Assembly (NCBI RefSeq): GCF_020164485.1
Contig: NZ_JAIQZA010000010.1
Location: 1-64,000 of the forward strand
Reading direction: 5' to 3'
Length of the DNA: 64,000 bases
Origin: Salegentibacter tibetensis
GTDB lineage: Bacteria; Bacteroidota; Bacteroidia; Flavobacteriales; Flavobacteriaceae
Within the stretch, counting starts at the first letter, position 1. Every line of letters starts with the position of its first letter. Made by a program: the position numbers and the translations under genes. Under the pieces are notes generated by a model that was not told the origin of the DNA, searched no databases, and saw only the letters and a list, made by a program, of their open reading frames with translations. Below are positions 51,983 through 61,770 of the stretch, in pieces.

Positions 51983-53368
51983 CTATCCGTTCAAAATATT
52001 GATCGCTTTAACGTTCACAAATTCTTTAAGTCCGAAACCACCATGTTCACGGCCGTAACCTGAATTTTTTACGCCACCAAACGGCATATTTGGTTGTGCT
52101 AAACCAAAGGAATTAATAAACACCATTCCCGTATCAAAATACTTGCTGGCCAGCTCTACTGCTTTATCTACATCTTCAGAGAAAATTCCACCTCCAAGTC
52201 CAAAACGGCTATCATTGGCGATTCGCATCGCATCTTCATCATCCTTAGCTTTAATTAAAGAGGCAACAGGACCAAAAAGTTCATCGTCGTAAGCGGGTTG
52301 TCCCGGTTTCACATTTGCTAAAATTGTGGCAGGATAATAGTAACCTTCCCCTTCAGGAATTTCACCCCCACAAAGAACAGCCGCGCCTTTTTTCACGCTA
52401 TCTTCAACCTGCTCGTGTAATTCTTCCCGCAAATCTTTTCGAGCTAAAGGGCCAAGGTCATTATCATTATTAGTTGGATCACCTGCTTTTATATTCTTCA
52501 TTTCTTCTACAAAAGCCTCTTTAAATTCGTCATAAACCTTTTCGGTAACTATAAAACGTTTAGCAGATACACAAGTTTCTCCATTGTTGTAAATTCTACC
52601 CATCACGCACCATTTTACCGCTTTCTTAATATCGGCATCTTCAAACACCATATAAGCATCATTAGAACCGAGTTCCAGTACAGTCTTCTTTAGGTTAGAT
52701 GCTGCTTTTTCGCCAATAATTTTTCCTGCTCCGGGACTTCCGGTTAGGGTTACACCTCTAATCAGGTCATGTTCTATTATCGAATCAGATTGGTCGTGGT
52801 CAATGATAATAACTTTGAAAAGGTCTTTAGGCAAACCGGCTTCTTTAAATATTTTTTCAAGGAGCAAACCGGAACCTGTAACACTTGCGGCGTGTTTTAA
52901 TAAAACCCCGTTACCGGCCATAAGATTGGCAATTGCATATCTAATTACCTGGTAAGCCGGGAAGTTCCAGGGTTGTATTCCGTAGATTACGCCAATGGGT
53001 GAGTATGTAATTATTCCGCGACCACCGTCAGGTAATTCACGTTCCTCATTTTTTAAATTATCAGGGCCATTTGCCGCTGTCCATTCGCAAATTCCGGCGC
53101 AAAGGTCAACTTCCTGTTCTCCCTGTTTGAGTAATTTACCCATTTCAGAAGTCATTAACTTCGCCAATTCGTCTTTATGCTCAGTTAATTTTTCTCCAAT
53201 AGCTTTAATTACTTCAGCTCTCTGTTTTGGGGATTTTTCTCTCCATTTTAAAAATGCCTGGTGACATTCTTCCACAGCATCTTTCGCCTCCTGATCTGTA
53301 AAGTAATTGTAGGTTTCTAATTCTTTTCCCGTAGCCGGATTAATGGTTTTCAATGTCTTCTCTTTCAT
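51983..53368 (-). CDS. NAD(P)-dependent aldehyde dehydrogenase (succinate-semialdehyde type)
   Basis: The frame opens at 53407; MKEKTLKTINPATGKELETY at 53368 is the better start (461 residues). IQPWNFPAYQVIRYAIANLM, TGSPGAGKIIGEKAASNLKK (NAD loop), the catalytic Glu in VLELGSNDAYMVFE and Cys in NNGETCVSAKRF are all present, as is NSFGLAQPNMPFGGVKNSGY near the end. The short, 460-residue form with KKTVLELGSND fits succinate-semialdehyde dehydrogenases of the GabD/Sad type. It oxidises an aldehyde to the acid; exact substrate not settled. Confidence 0.93.
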   Translation of the reverse strand: MKEKTLKTINPATGKELETYNYFTDQEAKDAVEECHQAFLKWREKSPKQRAEVIKAIGEKLTEHKDELAKLMTSEMGKLLKQGEQEVDLCAGICEWTAANGPDNLKNEERELPDGGRGIITYSPIGVIYGIQPWNFPAYQVIRYAIANLMAGNGVLLKHAASVTGSGLLLEKIFKEAGLPKDLFKVIIIDHDQSDSIIEHDLIRGVTLTGSPGAGKIIGEKAASNLKKTVLELGSNDAYMVFEDADIKKAVKWCVMGRIYNNGETCVSAKRFIVTEKVYDEFKEAFVEEMKNIKAGDPTNNDNDLGPLARKDLREELHEQVEDSVKKGAAVLCGGEIPEGEGYYYPATILANVKPGQPAYDDELFGPVASLIKAKDDEDAMRIANDSRFGLGGGIFSEDVDKAVELASKYFDTGMVFINSFGLAQPNMPFGGVKNSGYGREHGGFGLKEFVNVKAINILNG

Positions 53369-53497
53369 AACTATTTTTTTTGATTTTAAAGTTATGAACT
53401 GAGGCATTGAATGAAGTCTAAGGCGCTGTTAAAGCTTTTAGAACAACTCGTTAATTAGGAAGAATTAACAGGTAAATGTAAGAATATTCCTCGCTTT

Positions 53498-54241
53498 TTA
53501 GTCAGCGATTTTTACTTCTATATTCTTATTTTCAATTTTTGAGAGTAATTCCAGTTGCCGGTCTTGGTAAAGATCATCTAATTGATCGAGTGGGGTGTTC
53601 AGGTTGTCAGTCTTATAGTTTTCGTAATCTACAAACCTAATTCCTTCAATGGTTCTGGGGTTGTAGGCTTTTCTAAACCGTAATCCGCCTCCCTCTACCT
53701 CAAAACTATAGGCAAGATAATCAACATTGTAGTTTTGGGTATCAATCCAGTACAAATATACATCTTCGTGATCTGTGCCACCACCCTCGGTATCAAAAGT
53801 CACTTTTACCTCGTAATATTCCTTGTTTTGGATAGTGTCCTTTCCAATAAGCTCCTTATTTACAGCCTCATCATTTAAACCGAAAGGCAACTGCACAAAA
53901 TAGTGAACAGAATTTATCGAATTACTATAAACGTTTTTCATAGAATCAGAAAGTTGCATCACAGTATCTTTATAATACCGGGTAAACCCATCATTATTTA
54001 CTACATCCCGGTATTGGGCTCCGGTAGAATCGGCCAGGATCCGTTCTAATTCGAACTTTCCACCTACTCTATTACTTCTATAAGATCCTTTTCTAAAATC
54101 GAAACTAATTTCAGCATTCTTATAACGTTCCCCGCCAGCATTTTCAATAGCTTTATCTATAATTTGCTGTGCATTTTCCTGTTTTGAATTACAGGCAAAA
54201 GTTACTGCTATAATAAGAATTCCTAAAAAGTAATTTTTCAT
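53498..54241 (-). CDS. DUF6503-family lipoprotein
   Basis: A 247-residue lipoprotein (LGILIIAVTFACNSKQ) of the DUF6503 family, common in Flavobacteriia. AQQIIDKAIENAGGERYKNA near residue 24 is the family start; ISFDFRKGSYRSNRVGGKFE and LIGKDTIQNKEYYEVKVTFD follow, and YLYWIDTQNYNVDYLAYSFE near 163. The beta-rich body resembles LolA/LppX-type lipid carriers in general pattern, which I infer and cannot prove. No operon partner; the aldehyde dehydrogenase follows 90 bp downstream. Confidence 0.8.
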   Translation of the reverse strand: MKNYFLGILIIAVTFACNSKQENAQQIIDKAIENAGGERYKNAEISFDFRKGSYRSNRVGGKFELERILADSTGAQYRDVVNNDGFTRYYKDTVMQLSDSMKNVYSNSINSVHYFVQLPFGLNDEAVNKELIGKDTIQNKEYYEVKVTFDTEGGGTDHEDVYLYWIDTQNYNVDYLAYSFEVEGGGLRFRKAYNPRTIEGIRFVDYENYKTDNLNTPLDQLDDLYQDRQLELLSKIENKNIEVKIAD

Positions 54242-54470
54242 ATTGAATATTGTAAAGATTAAAAGGCCGTTATGCCGTTAAAATTGCCTGCAAAGGTAAT
54301 TAAAATGCGATAATGGCACGTAACATAGATTATATTTAGAAACGAATGAATACTCTGCCCCTTTCGCCAAGGTTAGGCTGACTTGTACCAGAAAGTAGAC
54401 TTTTAGTTTATTTTATTTAAAAACCTTTTTAGTTGAAGTTGTCAATCGAAATTATACAAGCGAAAAAGAA

Positions 54471-54668
54471 TTATTTAGAGGATTTCAATCTATCTAGGGT
54501 TTTCTCAATTATAAAATTCTTATTCATTCCATATTTATAAGCCAAAAGTTTTTCATTCACCTGAAATAAACTAATGTTCTCCATTAATTCCAGAAAACGC
54601 TAAAAACGTTCTGTCAGATTAAATTCCAGAAAAGCCTTTTGCTGTTTTGTAGTATAAGAAATTTGCAT
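54471..54668 (-). pseudogene. Short gene remnant with an in-frame TAG
   Basis: From ATG 54668 the minus strand reads MQISYTTKQQKAFLEFNLTE RF then TAG (54600-54602) and goes on in frame RFLELMENISLFQVNEKLLA to LDRLKSSK and TAA. 66 codons with one internal stop look like a small gene inactivated by a nonsense change. An internal ATG (MENISLFQ) could still give a 37-residue product. I cannot name the family. It is the only content I see in the gap 54242-54751. Confidence 0.4.
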
Positions 54669-54737
54669 AACTTAAATATAAGCATATTCAATTGCTATTT
54701 TAAATGCCTCTTAAGCCATTTTCTAAAGAAAGCTTCC

Positions 54738-54745
54738 TATTTTTG
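54738..54745 (+). promoter_or_regulatory. Probable -7 element TATTTTTG of smpB
   Basis: TATTTTTG fits TAnnTTTG and lies only 6 bp ahead of the ATG at 54752, which would mean a very short leader. It lies inside the alternative longer frame starting at 54704, arguing against that start. Confidence 0.4.
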
Positions 54746-54751
54746 TTTCTT

Positions 54752-55216
54752 ATGAAGAAGACCAGCAATACCATAAATATAAAAAATCGAAAGGCCCGGT
54801 TTGAATATGAAATTCTCGATAAATATGTGGCCGGAATCAAACTGGCCGGTACCGAAATAAAAGCCATCAGGCAGGGAAAAGCTTCTATTGCCGAGAGTTT
54901 TTGTGAATTTCAGAACCACGAATTATTCGTGATCAATATGCATGTTGAAGAATATTCTCACGCCACTCATTTTAATCATAATCCTAAAAGTGAGCGAAAA
55001 CTCCTTTTGCAGCGCCGCGAATTACGAAAGCTGGAAAAAGAAGTGAAGAATTCCGGACTTACCATTATCCCGCTGCGCGTATTTATTAACGATCGCGGAC
55101 TAGCGAAAATGCAAATTGCACTTGCAAAAGGTAAAAAACTCTACGATAAACGGGAAACTATTAAAGACCGCGAAAGCAAAAGAAAATTAGACAGGATCAA
55201 GAAAGAATACAAATAA
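54752..55216 (+). CDS. smpB: SsrA-binding protein SmpB
   Basis: SmpB binds tmRNA and rescues stalled ribosomes. The frame is open from 54704 but the ATG at 54752 gives the usual form: 154 residues, KNRKARFEYEILDKYVAGI, LAGTEIKAIRQGKASIAESF near residue 33, VEEYSHATHFNHNPKSERKL near 68 and the basic C-terminal tail KKLYDKRETIKDRESKRKLD that enters the decoding site. The MFS gene follows 7 bp later. Confidence 0.96.
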   Translation: MKKTSNTINIKNRKARFEYEILDKYVAGIKLAGTEIKAIRQGKASIAESFCEFQNHELFVINMHVEEYSHATHFNHNPKSERKLLLQRRELRKLEKEVKNSGLTIIPLRVFINDRGLAKMQIALAKGKKLYDKRETIKDRESKRKLDRIKKEYK

Positions 55217-55223
55217 TTTCTGG

Positions 55224-56420
55224 ATGCAGCCGGCAAAACAGATTTTACCCCTAATCGTTTTTTCCCAGTTTTGCTGCACCTCGCTTTGGTTTGCCGGTAA
55301 TGCCGTAATGCCTGAGCTTTACCTTAACTTTAATTTAAATGACGAAGCCTTAGGGCATTTAACCTCTGCCGTGCAATTCGGTTTTATTTTAGGCACACTC
55401 ATCTTTGCATTTCTTAGCCTGGCCGACAGGTTTTCTCCTTCAAAACTCTTTTTTATTTCTGCTGTTTTTGGTGCGATTTTTAACCTTGGGATTATTCTCG
55501 AAAACAATAATTTAAACAGCTTACTCCTACTCCGTTTCCTCACGGGATTTTCCCTGGCAGGGATCTATCCCGTAGGTATGAAGATCGCCGCAGATTATTA
55601 CGACAAAGGCCTCGGAAAATCACTTGGCTATCTGGTGGGGGCCCTGGTTTTAGGTACTGCTTTTCCACATTTTTTAAAGACTTTTACCGGTACAGAAGAG
55701 CTGCCCTGGCGTTATGTGATTATTGCCACTTCCGGTTTCGCATTTCTGGGTGGACTTTTAATTTTTCTATTTGTTCCCAACGGGCCATTTAGAAAAGCCA
55801 AAGGAAAATTTAAAGTTGATGCTGTTTTTAGCGTTTTTAAGAATAAAAATCTGCGCAGCGCCGCATTTGGTTATTTTGGGCATATGTGGGAGCTCTATAC
55901 TTTTTGGGCTTTTGTACCCATTATTTTGGCGGCTTATAAATACTCAATTCCGGAAAGCGATTTTGATGTTTCATTCTGGTCTTTTATCATCATAGGAATC
56001 GGCGGACTTTCCTGTGTTTTGGGTGGATATATTTCTGAAATCGCCGGAGTAAAACAAACCGCTGCCACCGCTTTGCTCCTTTCGGGTTTATGTTGTATCA
56101 GTTTTCCCTTCGTTTTTCTTCAGCCTTCAGCAGCAGTACTTATCACCTTTTTATGCTTTTGGGGCATCGTGGTGATTGCAGATTCTCCTTTATTCTCAAC
56201 CCTGGTAGCCGGAAACGCCTCTCCAGAAATTAAAGGCACAGCCCTTACCATTGTAAATTCAATAGGTTTTGCCATTACTATTGTGAGTATTCAGTTAATT
56301 ACTTATTTGCATCAGCTGGAACCGGTATATAGTTTGAGTTTGCTCGTATTTGGGCCGGCACTGGGATTATGGGGATTATTTCAGAAGAAAAAAGTACAGC
56401 TTCAGAAAACAGATAAATAG
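55224..56420 (+). CDS. Major facilitator superfamily transporter
   Basis: The 398-residue protein has 12 hydrophobic segments in two halves. TSLWFAGNAVMPEL near residue 19, LTSAVQFGFILGTLIFAFLS (helix 2) and DRFSPSKLFFISAVFGAIFN (the loop 2-3 motif region), FLTGFSLAGIYPVGMKIAAD near 112 are family-like; GLGKSLGYLVGALVLGTAFP follows. It looks like a nitrate/sugar-type MFS carrier in shape, but I cannot give a substrate. Its start lies 7 bp after the smpB stop codon, so both probably share a transcript. Confidence 0.88.
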   Translation: MQPAKQILPLIVFSQFCCTSLWFAGNAVMPELYLNFNLNDEALGHLTSAVQFGFILGTLIFAFLSLADRFSPSKLFFISAVFGAIFNLGIILENNNLNSLLLLRFLTGFSLAGIYPVGMKIAADYYDKGLGKSLGYLVGALVLGTAFPHFLKTFTGTEELPWRYVIIATSGFAFLGGLLIFLFVPNGPFRKAKGKFKVDAVFSVFKNKNLRSAAFGYFGHMWELYTFWAFVPIILAAYKYSIPESDFDVSFWSFIIIGIGGLSCVLGGYISEIAGVKQTAATALLLSGLCCISFPFVFLQPSAAVLITFLCFWGIVVIADSPLFSTLVAGNASPEIKGTALTIVNSIGFAITIVSIQLITYLHQLEPVYSLSLLVFGPALGLWGLFQKKKVQLQKTDK

Positions 56421-56470
56421 ACTAAGCATAATTATTTTGCCTAATTTGGCCACTTCTTAAATTCATCATC

Positions 56471-58960
56471 ATGCATCAAAAAATTATCATCATTTTTCTT
56501 ATTTTTTCATCAATTAACTTAACGGCACAAATTACCGGCAAGGTTACCGATACTGAAAACAAAACGCTCCCCTATGTAAATATTTATACTGAAGATGGGA
56601 GATTTGGTACTACTACTAATGAAAACGGCATCTATGAGCTAAAAATAACGAGACCGGGAGATTACGATTTGGTTTTTCAGTTTTTGGGATATCAAACGCA
56701 GAAAAAAGCTATTTCAGTTGAGGAATTTCCGTACAAATTAGATATCAGCCTTAAACCCGAAACCACCAGTTTGGATGAAGTAAACCTTACTTCTGGAGAA
56801 AACCCGGCAAACGCGATTATTAGAAAAGCAATTGATTTTAGGAAGCGAAACGCCGAAAAACTCGAAGCTTATACCGCCGAATATTATTCTCGTGGATTAT
56901 GGCGAATTAAAAATGCCCCGGAAAAAATCCTTGGCCAGGAAGTCGGTGACCTTGGTGGCGGGCTGGACTCCACACGAAGTGGTATTGTTTATTTAAGTGA
57001 AACAATTTCTGAAATTTCATATAAACGGCCCGACGATTTTAAAGAAAAAATCATCGCCTCTAAAGTGAGTGGCGACGATAATGGTTTTAGCTTAAATTCG
57101 GCCCAGGAATCTTACTTTTCATTTTACGAAAACACCATTGAAATTAACAGCGAGATGGTTTCACCCATTGCCGAATATGCTTTTAACTATTATAATTACA
57201 AGTTAGATGGAACTTTTTATGATGAAAACGGAAACCTCATCAACAAAATAAAAGTGAGTCCCAAACGGGAAAAAGACCGTGTTTTCTCGGGGCATATTTA
57301 TATCGTGGAAGATCTTTGGCAAATCTTTGGTGTAGAATTACAAACTACCGGACAGGCTATACAGGTGCCACCTATAGAAACCCTGGACTTTAAACAGAAT
57401 TACCGTTTTTCAGGAGAAAACGGGTTTTATATTCAGCTTTCGCAAACGGTAGATTTTAGCTTTGCAATGTTCGGGATATCGGGAGATGGCAGGTTTACCG
57501 CGGTTTACAGCAATTATGATTTTGAACCGGAATTCAGCAAAAAAAGTTTTGGGAGTGAGATTATGTCTTTTGCTGAAGCGGCAAATAAAAAAGATTCAAC
57601 ATACTGGAAAAAATTACGCCCGGTGCCTTTAACCGATGAGGAAATTAACGATTATGTAAGAAAAGATAGCATACAAACGCTTCGAAATTCAAAACCTTAT
57701 TTGGATTCTATAGATAGGGTGCGTAATAAATTCAGTTTAACCAATCCTATTTTTGGGTATTCCTGGCAGAACTCCCATAAAGACAGGTATTTTAATATAA
57801 GTTCCCCATTGATGGGCACGCATTTCAATACGGTGCAGGGCTGGAATACTTCGAGTACAATTTCTTACAGGCAAAACGACAGTGAGGATGAGAACTCCGG
57901 GAAATACTGGCGTTTGTATTCTACGCTTAATTATGGATTTAGTGATGAGCGATTCAGGATCAAAGTAGGAATTCAGAAACAATTTAATAATTCAAGCAGG
58001 CCGGTTTTAAGGGTTTCCGGCGGAATAGAAACCGCACAAATTAATGACAGAGATCCTATTTCTGAAAGGCTTAACGATATCACAACCATATTTTTTCAAA
58101 GAAATTACCTGAAACTTTACGAACGCTCTTTTGCTGAAATCTCTTATCAACAGGAAGTTGTCAACGGGCTCTACTTTTTTGGGGACTTTAGTTATGAAAA
58201 CAGGAACCCGTTAATCAACACTACAAACCAGGTGATTATTGATAATGACGGTGTTCAATATACTTCCAACAATCCCCTGCAGCCCGAAAATTTTGGCTCG
58301 GTGCCATTCAGGAATCATGATATTTTTAAACTTAACCTGAATACGAGAATTAGATTCGGACAAAAATATATGAGTTACCCAAGTGGGAAATTTAATATTA
58401 ATAACGAAAAATATCCTACTCTTTATTTGGGCTACGAAAAAGGTTTTGGTGCGAGTGTAGAAGCTTATAATTTTGATCAATTCAAAGCTTCTGTAACACA
58501 AACTTTAAAACTGGCCAATAAGGGAGAGTTCGGCTATAATTTAAACGGTGGTACCTTTCTAAATGCTGAAAATATGGCCTTTATAGATTACCGGCATTTT
58601 ATAGGAAATCAAACCAGGGTGAATAATGGTTTTAGCAACCTATCCAGGTTTAACCTTTTACCCTATTATGCAATGAGCACCAATAAAACCTATGCTGAAG
58701 CTCACGCTGAACACGATTTTAAAGGTTGGGTTTTAGGGAAAATCCCATTTTTAAATCAGCTGAATTACAACCTGGTGATTGGCGCTCATGCACTCTATAC
58801 CCAGGACAATAAGCCCTATTCTGAATATTCAGTTGGAATAGACAATCTTGGCTTTGGAAAATATAGGTTGTTGCGTTTGGATTATGTGGTTTCTAATCAG
58901 GATGGAAATCGCCAGGGCGCATTTATTTTTGGACTTAAGTTTTTGGGAGTGCTGGATTAA
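56471..58960 (+). CDS. DUF5686 outer-membrane protein with carboxypeptidase-like domain
   Basis: The 829-residue protein has a signal peptide (MHQKIIIIFLIFSSINLTAQ), a CarboxypepD_reg-like domain (residues 22-105: ITGKVTDTENKTLPYVNIYT and YDLVFQFLGYQTQKKAISV) and a long beta-rich DUF5686 region (NPANAIIRKAIDFRKRNAEK near 115, ending in FIFGLKFLGVLD). DUF5686 proteins are outer-membrane barrels of Bacteroidota with unknown function. The 3' end is hydrophobic as expected for a last strand. Single gene, 50 bp after the MFS stop codon. Confidence 0.9.
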   Translation: MHQKIIIIFLIFSSINLTAQITGKVTDTENKTLPYVNIYTEDGRFGTTTNENGIYELKITRPGDYDLVFQFLGYQTQKKAISVEEFPYKLDISLKPETTSLDEVNLTSGENPANAIIRKAIDFRKRNAEKLEAYTAEYYSRGLWRIKNAPEKILGQEVGDLGGGLDSTRSGIVYLSETISEISYKRPDDFKEKIIASKVSGDDNGFSLNSAQESYFSFYENTIEINSEMVSPIAEYAFNYYNYKLDGTFYDENGNLINKIKVSPKREKDRVFSGHIYIVEDLWQIFGVELQTTGQAIQVPPIETLDFKQNYRFSGENGFYIQLSQTVDFSFAMFGISGDGRFTAVYSNYDFEPEFSKKSFGSEIMSFAEAANKKDSTYWKKLRPVPLTDEEINDYVRKDSIQTLRNSKPYLDSIDRVRNKFSLTNPIFGYSWQNSHKDRYFNISSPLMGTHFNTVQGWNTSSTISYRQNDSEDENSGKYWRLYSTLNYGFSDERFRIKVGIQKQFNNSSRPVLRVSGGIETAQINDRDPISERLNDITTIFFQRNYLKLYERSFAEISYQQEVVNGLYFFGDFSYENRNPLINTTNQVIIDNDGVQYTSNNPLQPENFGSVPFRNHDIFKLNLNTRIRFGQKYMSYPSGKFNINNEKYPTLYLGYEKGFGASVEAYNFDQFKASVTQTLKLANKGEFGYNLNGGTFLNAENMAFIDYRHFIGNQTRVNNGFSNLSRFNLLPYYAMSTNKTYAEAHAEHDFKGWVLGKIPFLNQLNYNLVIGAHALYTQDNKPYSEYSVGIDNLGFGKYRLLRLDYVVSNQDGNRQGAFIFGLKFLGVLD

Positions 58961-59045
58961 AAATTCCAGAAATAAAAGTCTTAAATTTTGTTAAAATATG
59001 AGCGTATAAATATCTTCGCCGATCAATAAAAATCTTCAAAAGAAA

Positions 59046-60299
59046 ATGAAAAAAGTTTTATTAAGTGTAATTCTTCTATGTTTTAGTTTATCATTTTATG
59101 CACAAAATTTTCAATCCGGATATTTCATTAACAATAAAGGCGAACGGGTAGAATGTTTAATTGATAACCGGGAGGAACTAAACAACCCAGAAAGTTTTCA
59201 ATATAAATTATCACAAGGCGATCAAATTAAAGAAAAAACCATTCGGGACGTACAGTCATTTGAAGTATTACATACACCCTATAAATTTCAAAGAGCTGTT
59301 GTGAAATTAGATGTTTCTCAGGACGATATTAAAAAACTGGATACTAAGAGAGAACCTAATTATAAGCTGGATACGCTTTTTCTCAAAGTTTCTATAGAGG
59401 GCAAAGCAAGTTTATATTCTTACAGATCTAAAAATTTACCAATAAGATTATTTTACAGCTTGAACGAGGAAAAAATAGAGCCACTCATCTCAAGGAAGTA
59501 TTTAGTAGATGACACTAAAATAAGAGATAATAACAGGTATAAACAGCAATTGCTAAATAACCTGAACTGCCCTTCAATAGATCAGGATCAAATCTCTAAC
59601 TTAAGATATAATGAAAAATCATTAAATAACATATTTACAAAATACAACGCTTGTGAGAAAAGTGATTTTGTGAACTATTTAAAAAAAAGACGAAAAGGTG
59701 AATTTAATTTAAGCCTGAAAGCAGGAATAAACTATTCGGCTATAAATTTTGTACAGGGGGAGCCATTCCCAAATGAACAAAAATCAGATGCTTACTTATC
59801 ACCAAGAATTGGAGTAGAAATGGAATATATATTTCCTTTTCTCAACAATAGGTTTTCTATTGTTTCATACCCTTCTTTTCAATATAGTAAAACCTCCAAT
59901 GAAACCTTAATTTATACCCAGGGAATTGTTCCTTCCAATCCAGATGCCTGGGCGGCCGAAGAAGAAAATTTATTTATAGATTATTCACATATTATGCTTC
60001 CTCTTGGCATTAGATATTATTATTATCAGGGGCAAAATATTGATTTATATCTTCAAGGTGCTGCTTCTCTAAATATTTTAACAAATCCATCAAATGTCTA
60101 TAATTTGGAGAATTTTAATTCCAATTTTGGATTTGAAAATACCACAGCTGATCCTAATTTAGATTTTGCAACGGGAGTAAAATATAAAAAGTTAAGCTTA
60201 GACATTATTTATTCAGTAAATAGTGTAATGAGAAATAGTGGTTTTAACGGTGAAATACAAAACCCGATCACATTAACTTTCGGCTATAATTTCTTGTAA
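59046..60299 (+). CDS. Outer-membrane beta-barrel protein with novel N-terminal domain
   Basis: The 417-residue protein has a signal peptide (LLSVILLCFSLSFYAQ), an N-terminal soluble part (about 20-215) starting NFQSGYFINNKGERVECLID and including VQSFEVLHTPYKFQRAVVKL, and a C-terminal PorT-like barrel (about 217-417; SLKAGINYSAINFVQGEPF, YLSPRIGVEMEYIFPF, ending TLTFGYNFL). The N-terminal part is known to me only as a recurrent unnamed domain in flavobacterial proteins. A cysteine pair (NCPSIDQ and NACEKSD) may form a disulfide. Function unknown. It ends 6 bp before a palindromic terminator. Confidence 0.72.
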   Translation: MKKVLLSVILLCFSLSFYAQNFQSGYFINNKGERVECLIDNREELNNPESFQYKLSQGDQIKEKTIRDVQSFEVLHTPYKFQRAVVKLDVSQDDIKKLDTKREPNYKLDTLFLKVSIEGKASLYSYRSKNLPIRLFYSLNEEKIEPLISRKYLVDDTKIRDNNRYKQQLLNNLNCPSIDQDQISNLRYNEKSLNNIFTKYNACEKSDFVNYLKKRRKGEFNLSLKAGINYSAINFVQGEPFPNEQKSDAYLSPRIGVEMEYIFPFLNNRFSIVSYPSFQYSKTSNETLIYTQGIVPSNPDAWAAEEENLFIDYSHIMLPLGIRYYYYQGQNIDLYLQGAASLNILTNPSNVYNLENFNSNFGFENTTADPNLDFATGVKYKKLSLDIIYSVNSVMRNSGFNGEIQNPITLTFGYNFL

Positions 60300-60305
60300 T
60301 AAAAA

Positions 60306-60336
60306 AACCTCACAGGTTTTAAAAACCTGTGAGGTT
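60306..60336. terminator. Bidirectional terminator, ACCTCACAGG palindrome family
   Basis: 15-base arms AACCTCACAGGTTTT and AAAACCTGTGAGGTT around one A, with A7 on the left that gives a T7 tail for the minus-strand DUF5606 gene (ends 60389). It also lies 6 bp after the plus-strand stop codon at 60299. Confidence 0.85.
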
Positions 60337-60388
60337 GTATCTTAAGATTTCCATTCCTGACAAGGTAATCTCAAATCAATCGGATAGG

Positions 60389-60826
60389 TTATTCTTCCTC
60401 TCCCGATTTATCCTTATCGGCTGGTTTCTCTTCTTCAGTAGTAGCAAAAACGGTAATGCCATTTTTAACAAGCAGGTTGTACCACTGGAAAATTTTCTTC
60501 ATATCGCTGGCATAAACCCTGTCTACGTCATAATCGGGTAAGATTTCAGCGAAATAATTTTCTAATTCAGCTTTAGGAGCTTTGTGGCTTATCGCCTCTC
60601 CCCCATCTTCCTTCTCTTTCATCTTTTCAAAGATTTCCGCAAGCGGAACTTCTTCGGTATAAGTGTAGATCGCGATTTCGCTCAACAAACTAACATTGTG
60701 GCGAATATTCACGGCCATTTTTTTTCCTTCAGGAATTGATTTTACAATAAATCCGCCACGACTTTGTGCGGTTAATTCGTATAAACCGGGTTTTCCCGAA
60801 ATCGCTAATATTTTATCTAATCCCAT
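60389..60826 (-). CDS. DUF5606 protein
   Basis: A 145-residue protein of the DUF5606 family, limited to Bacteroidota. MGLDKILAISGKPGLYELTA and SRGGFIVKSIPEGKKMAVNI are the conserved N-terminus; ISHKAPKAELENYFAEILPD and SDMKKIFQWYNLLVKNGITV follow, ending in a low-complexity acidic tail. Cytoplasmic, function unknown. It is encoded 174 bp downstream of the peptide deformylase gene on the same strand, a common neighbourhood in this class (from memory). Confidence 0.9.
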   Translation of the reverse strand: MGLDKILAISGKPGLYELTAQSRGGFIVKSIPEGKKMAVNIRHNVSLLSEIAIYTYTEEVPLAEIFEKMKEKEDGGEAISHKAPKAELENYFAEILPDYDVDRVYASDMKKIFQWYNLLVKNGITVFATTEEEKPADKDKSGEEE

Positions 60827-61000
60827 AGTAGTTTTTTAATCCCTCACCGAGGGTTTATTTTTCCGAGACCTGCCCGAAACATTAAGACGGGCTTGCTCGC
60901 GATTATAAAAGTTTTTCAATTCATACCTCGTGAACTTACTCCGAGGGTTTTGATTTTCGGCTGGCAAATATCAGCTGCCTGAATTAATTATCAAAGTGAT

Positions 61001-61591
61001 TTAACGCCCTTTTTTCATTTCAGGAAAGCGCATTTTATAATCGATCTTTATTTTTCCTTTAGAAATGCTTGCAAGTTTTCCCTTTAGCAAACGCTTTTTA
61101 AGGCTGGAAAGTTTATCGGTAAATAAAATTCCTTCAATATGGTCGTATTCGTGCTGAATTACTCTCGCTGCCAAACCGGTAAAAGTATCACGATGTTCCT
61201 CAAAATTTTCATCCTGATATTCTATCACGATCTTCGGCTTTCTAAATACATCTTCCCTAATTTCAGGAATACTTAAACAGCCTTCGTTAAAAGCCCATTC
61301 TTCACCTTCTTCCTCAACGATCTTAGGGTTTATAAAAACCTTCTTCAACTTTTTAAGTTCTTCCCTTTCCAGCAATTCCAATTCCTCATCTTCAGCAAAC
61401 GGGCTCGAATCTACAAGGAACAATCGAATGGGGCGGCCAACTTGTGGTGCGGCAAGCCCAACTCCAAAGGCATTATACATGGTCTCCCACATTTGCTCTA
61501 TCAACTCATCCAGTTTTGGATAATCTTCCGGGATCTCTTTACATTTTTTTCGTAAAACCGGATCTCCGTAAGCTACAATTGGTAAAATCAT
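61001..61591 (-). CDS. def: Peptide deformylase
   Basis: A 196-residue deformylase that removes N-formyl groups from new proteins. Motif 1 GVGLAAPQVG near residue 43, motif 2 EGCLSIPEIREDVFR (metal Cys) near 118 and motif 3 VIQHEYDHIEGILF (HExxH, here QHEYDH) near 144 are intact. An acidic insertion (FAEDEELELLEREELKKLKK) of about 25 residues between motifs 1 and 2 is typical of the Bacteroidota form. Second in the def - DUF5606 order on the minus strand, with ruvX 180 bp upstream. Confidence 0.96.
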   Translation of the reverse strand: MILPIVAYGDPVLRKKCKEIPEDYPKLDELIEQMWETMYNAFGVGLAAPQVGRPIRLFLVDSSPFAEDEELELLEREELKKLKKVFINPKIVEEEGEEWAFNEGCLSIPEIREDVFRKPKIVIEYQDENFEEHRDTFTGLAARVIQHEYDHIEGILFTDKLSSLKKRLLKGKLASISKGKIKIDYKMRFPEMKKGR

Positions 61592-61719
61592 TCTTTTTAA
61601 TTGTATATTTTATAATGAATAATTTATAATCTTATTTCCATTCCCGGAATTTAGGTTCCTAAGATGGGCATAAGCTAACTTCTCTAAAAAATATTCATTA
61701 TTCACTATTCATTTTTTAA

Positions 61720-61749
61720 CGTCAAGCTGAACTTGTTTCAGCTTCTAAT
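61720..61749. repeat. CGTCA...TGACG family repeat, left-half copy
   Basis: CGTCAAGCTGAACTTGTTTC then AGCTTCTAAT. Only the left half of the repeat is present, in the gap between tandem minus-strand genes ruvX and def, so it does not lie in a convergent junction. Confidence 0.75.
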
Positions 61750-61770
61750 ATATTTTGTATCCTTAGTCAG

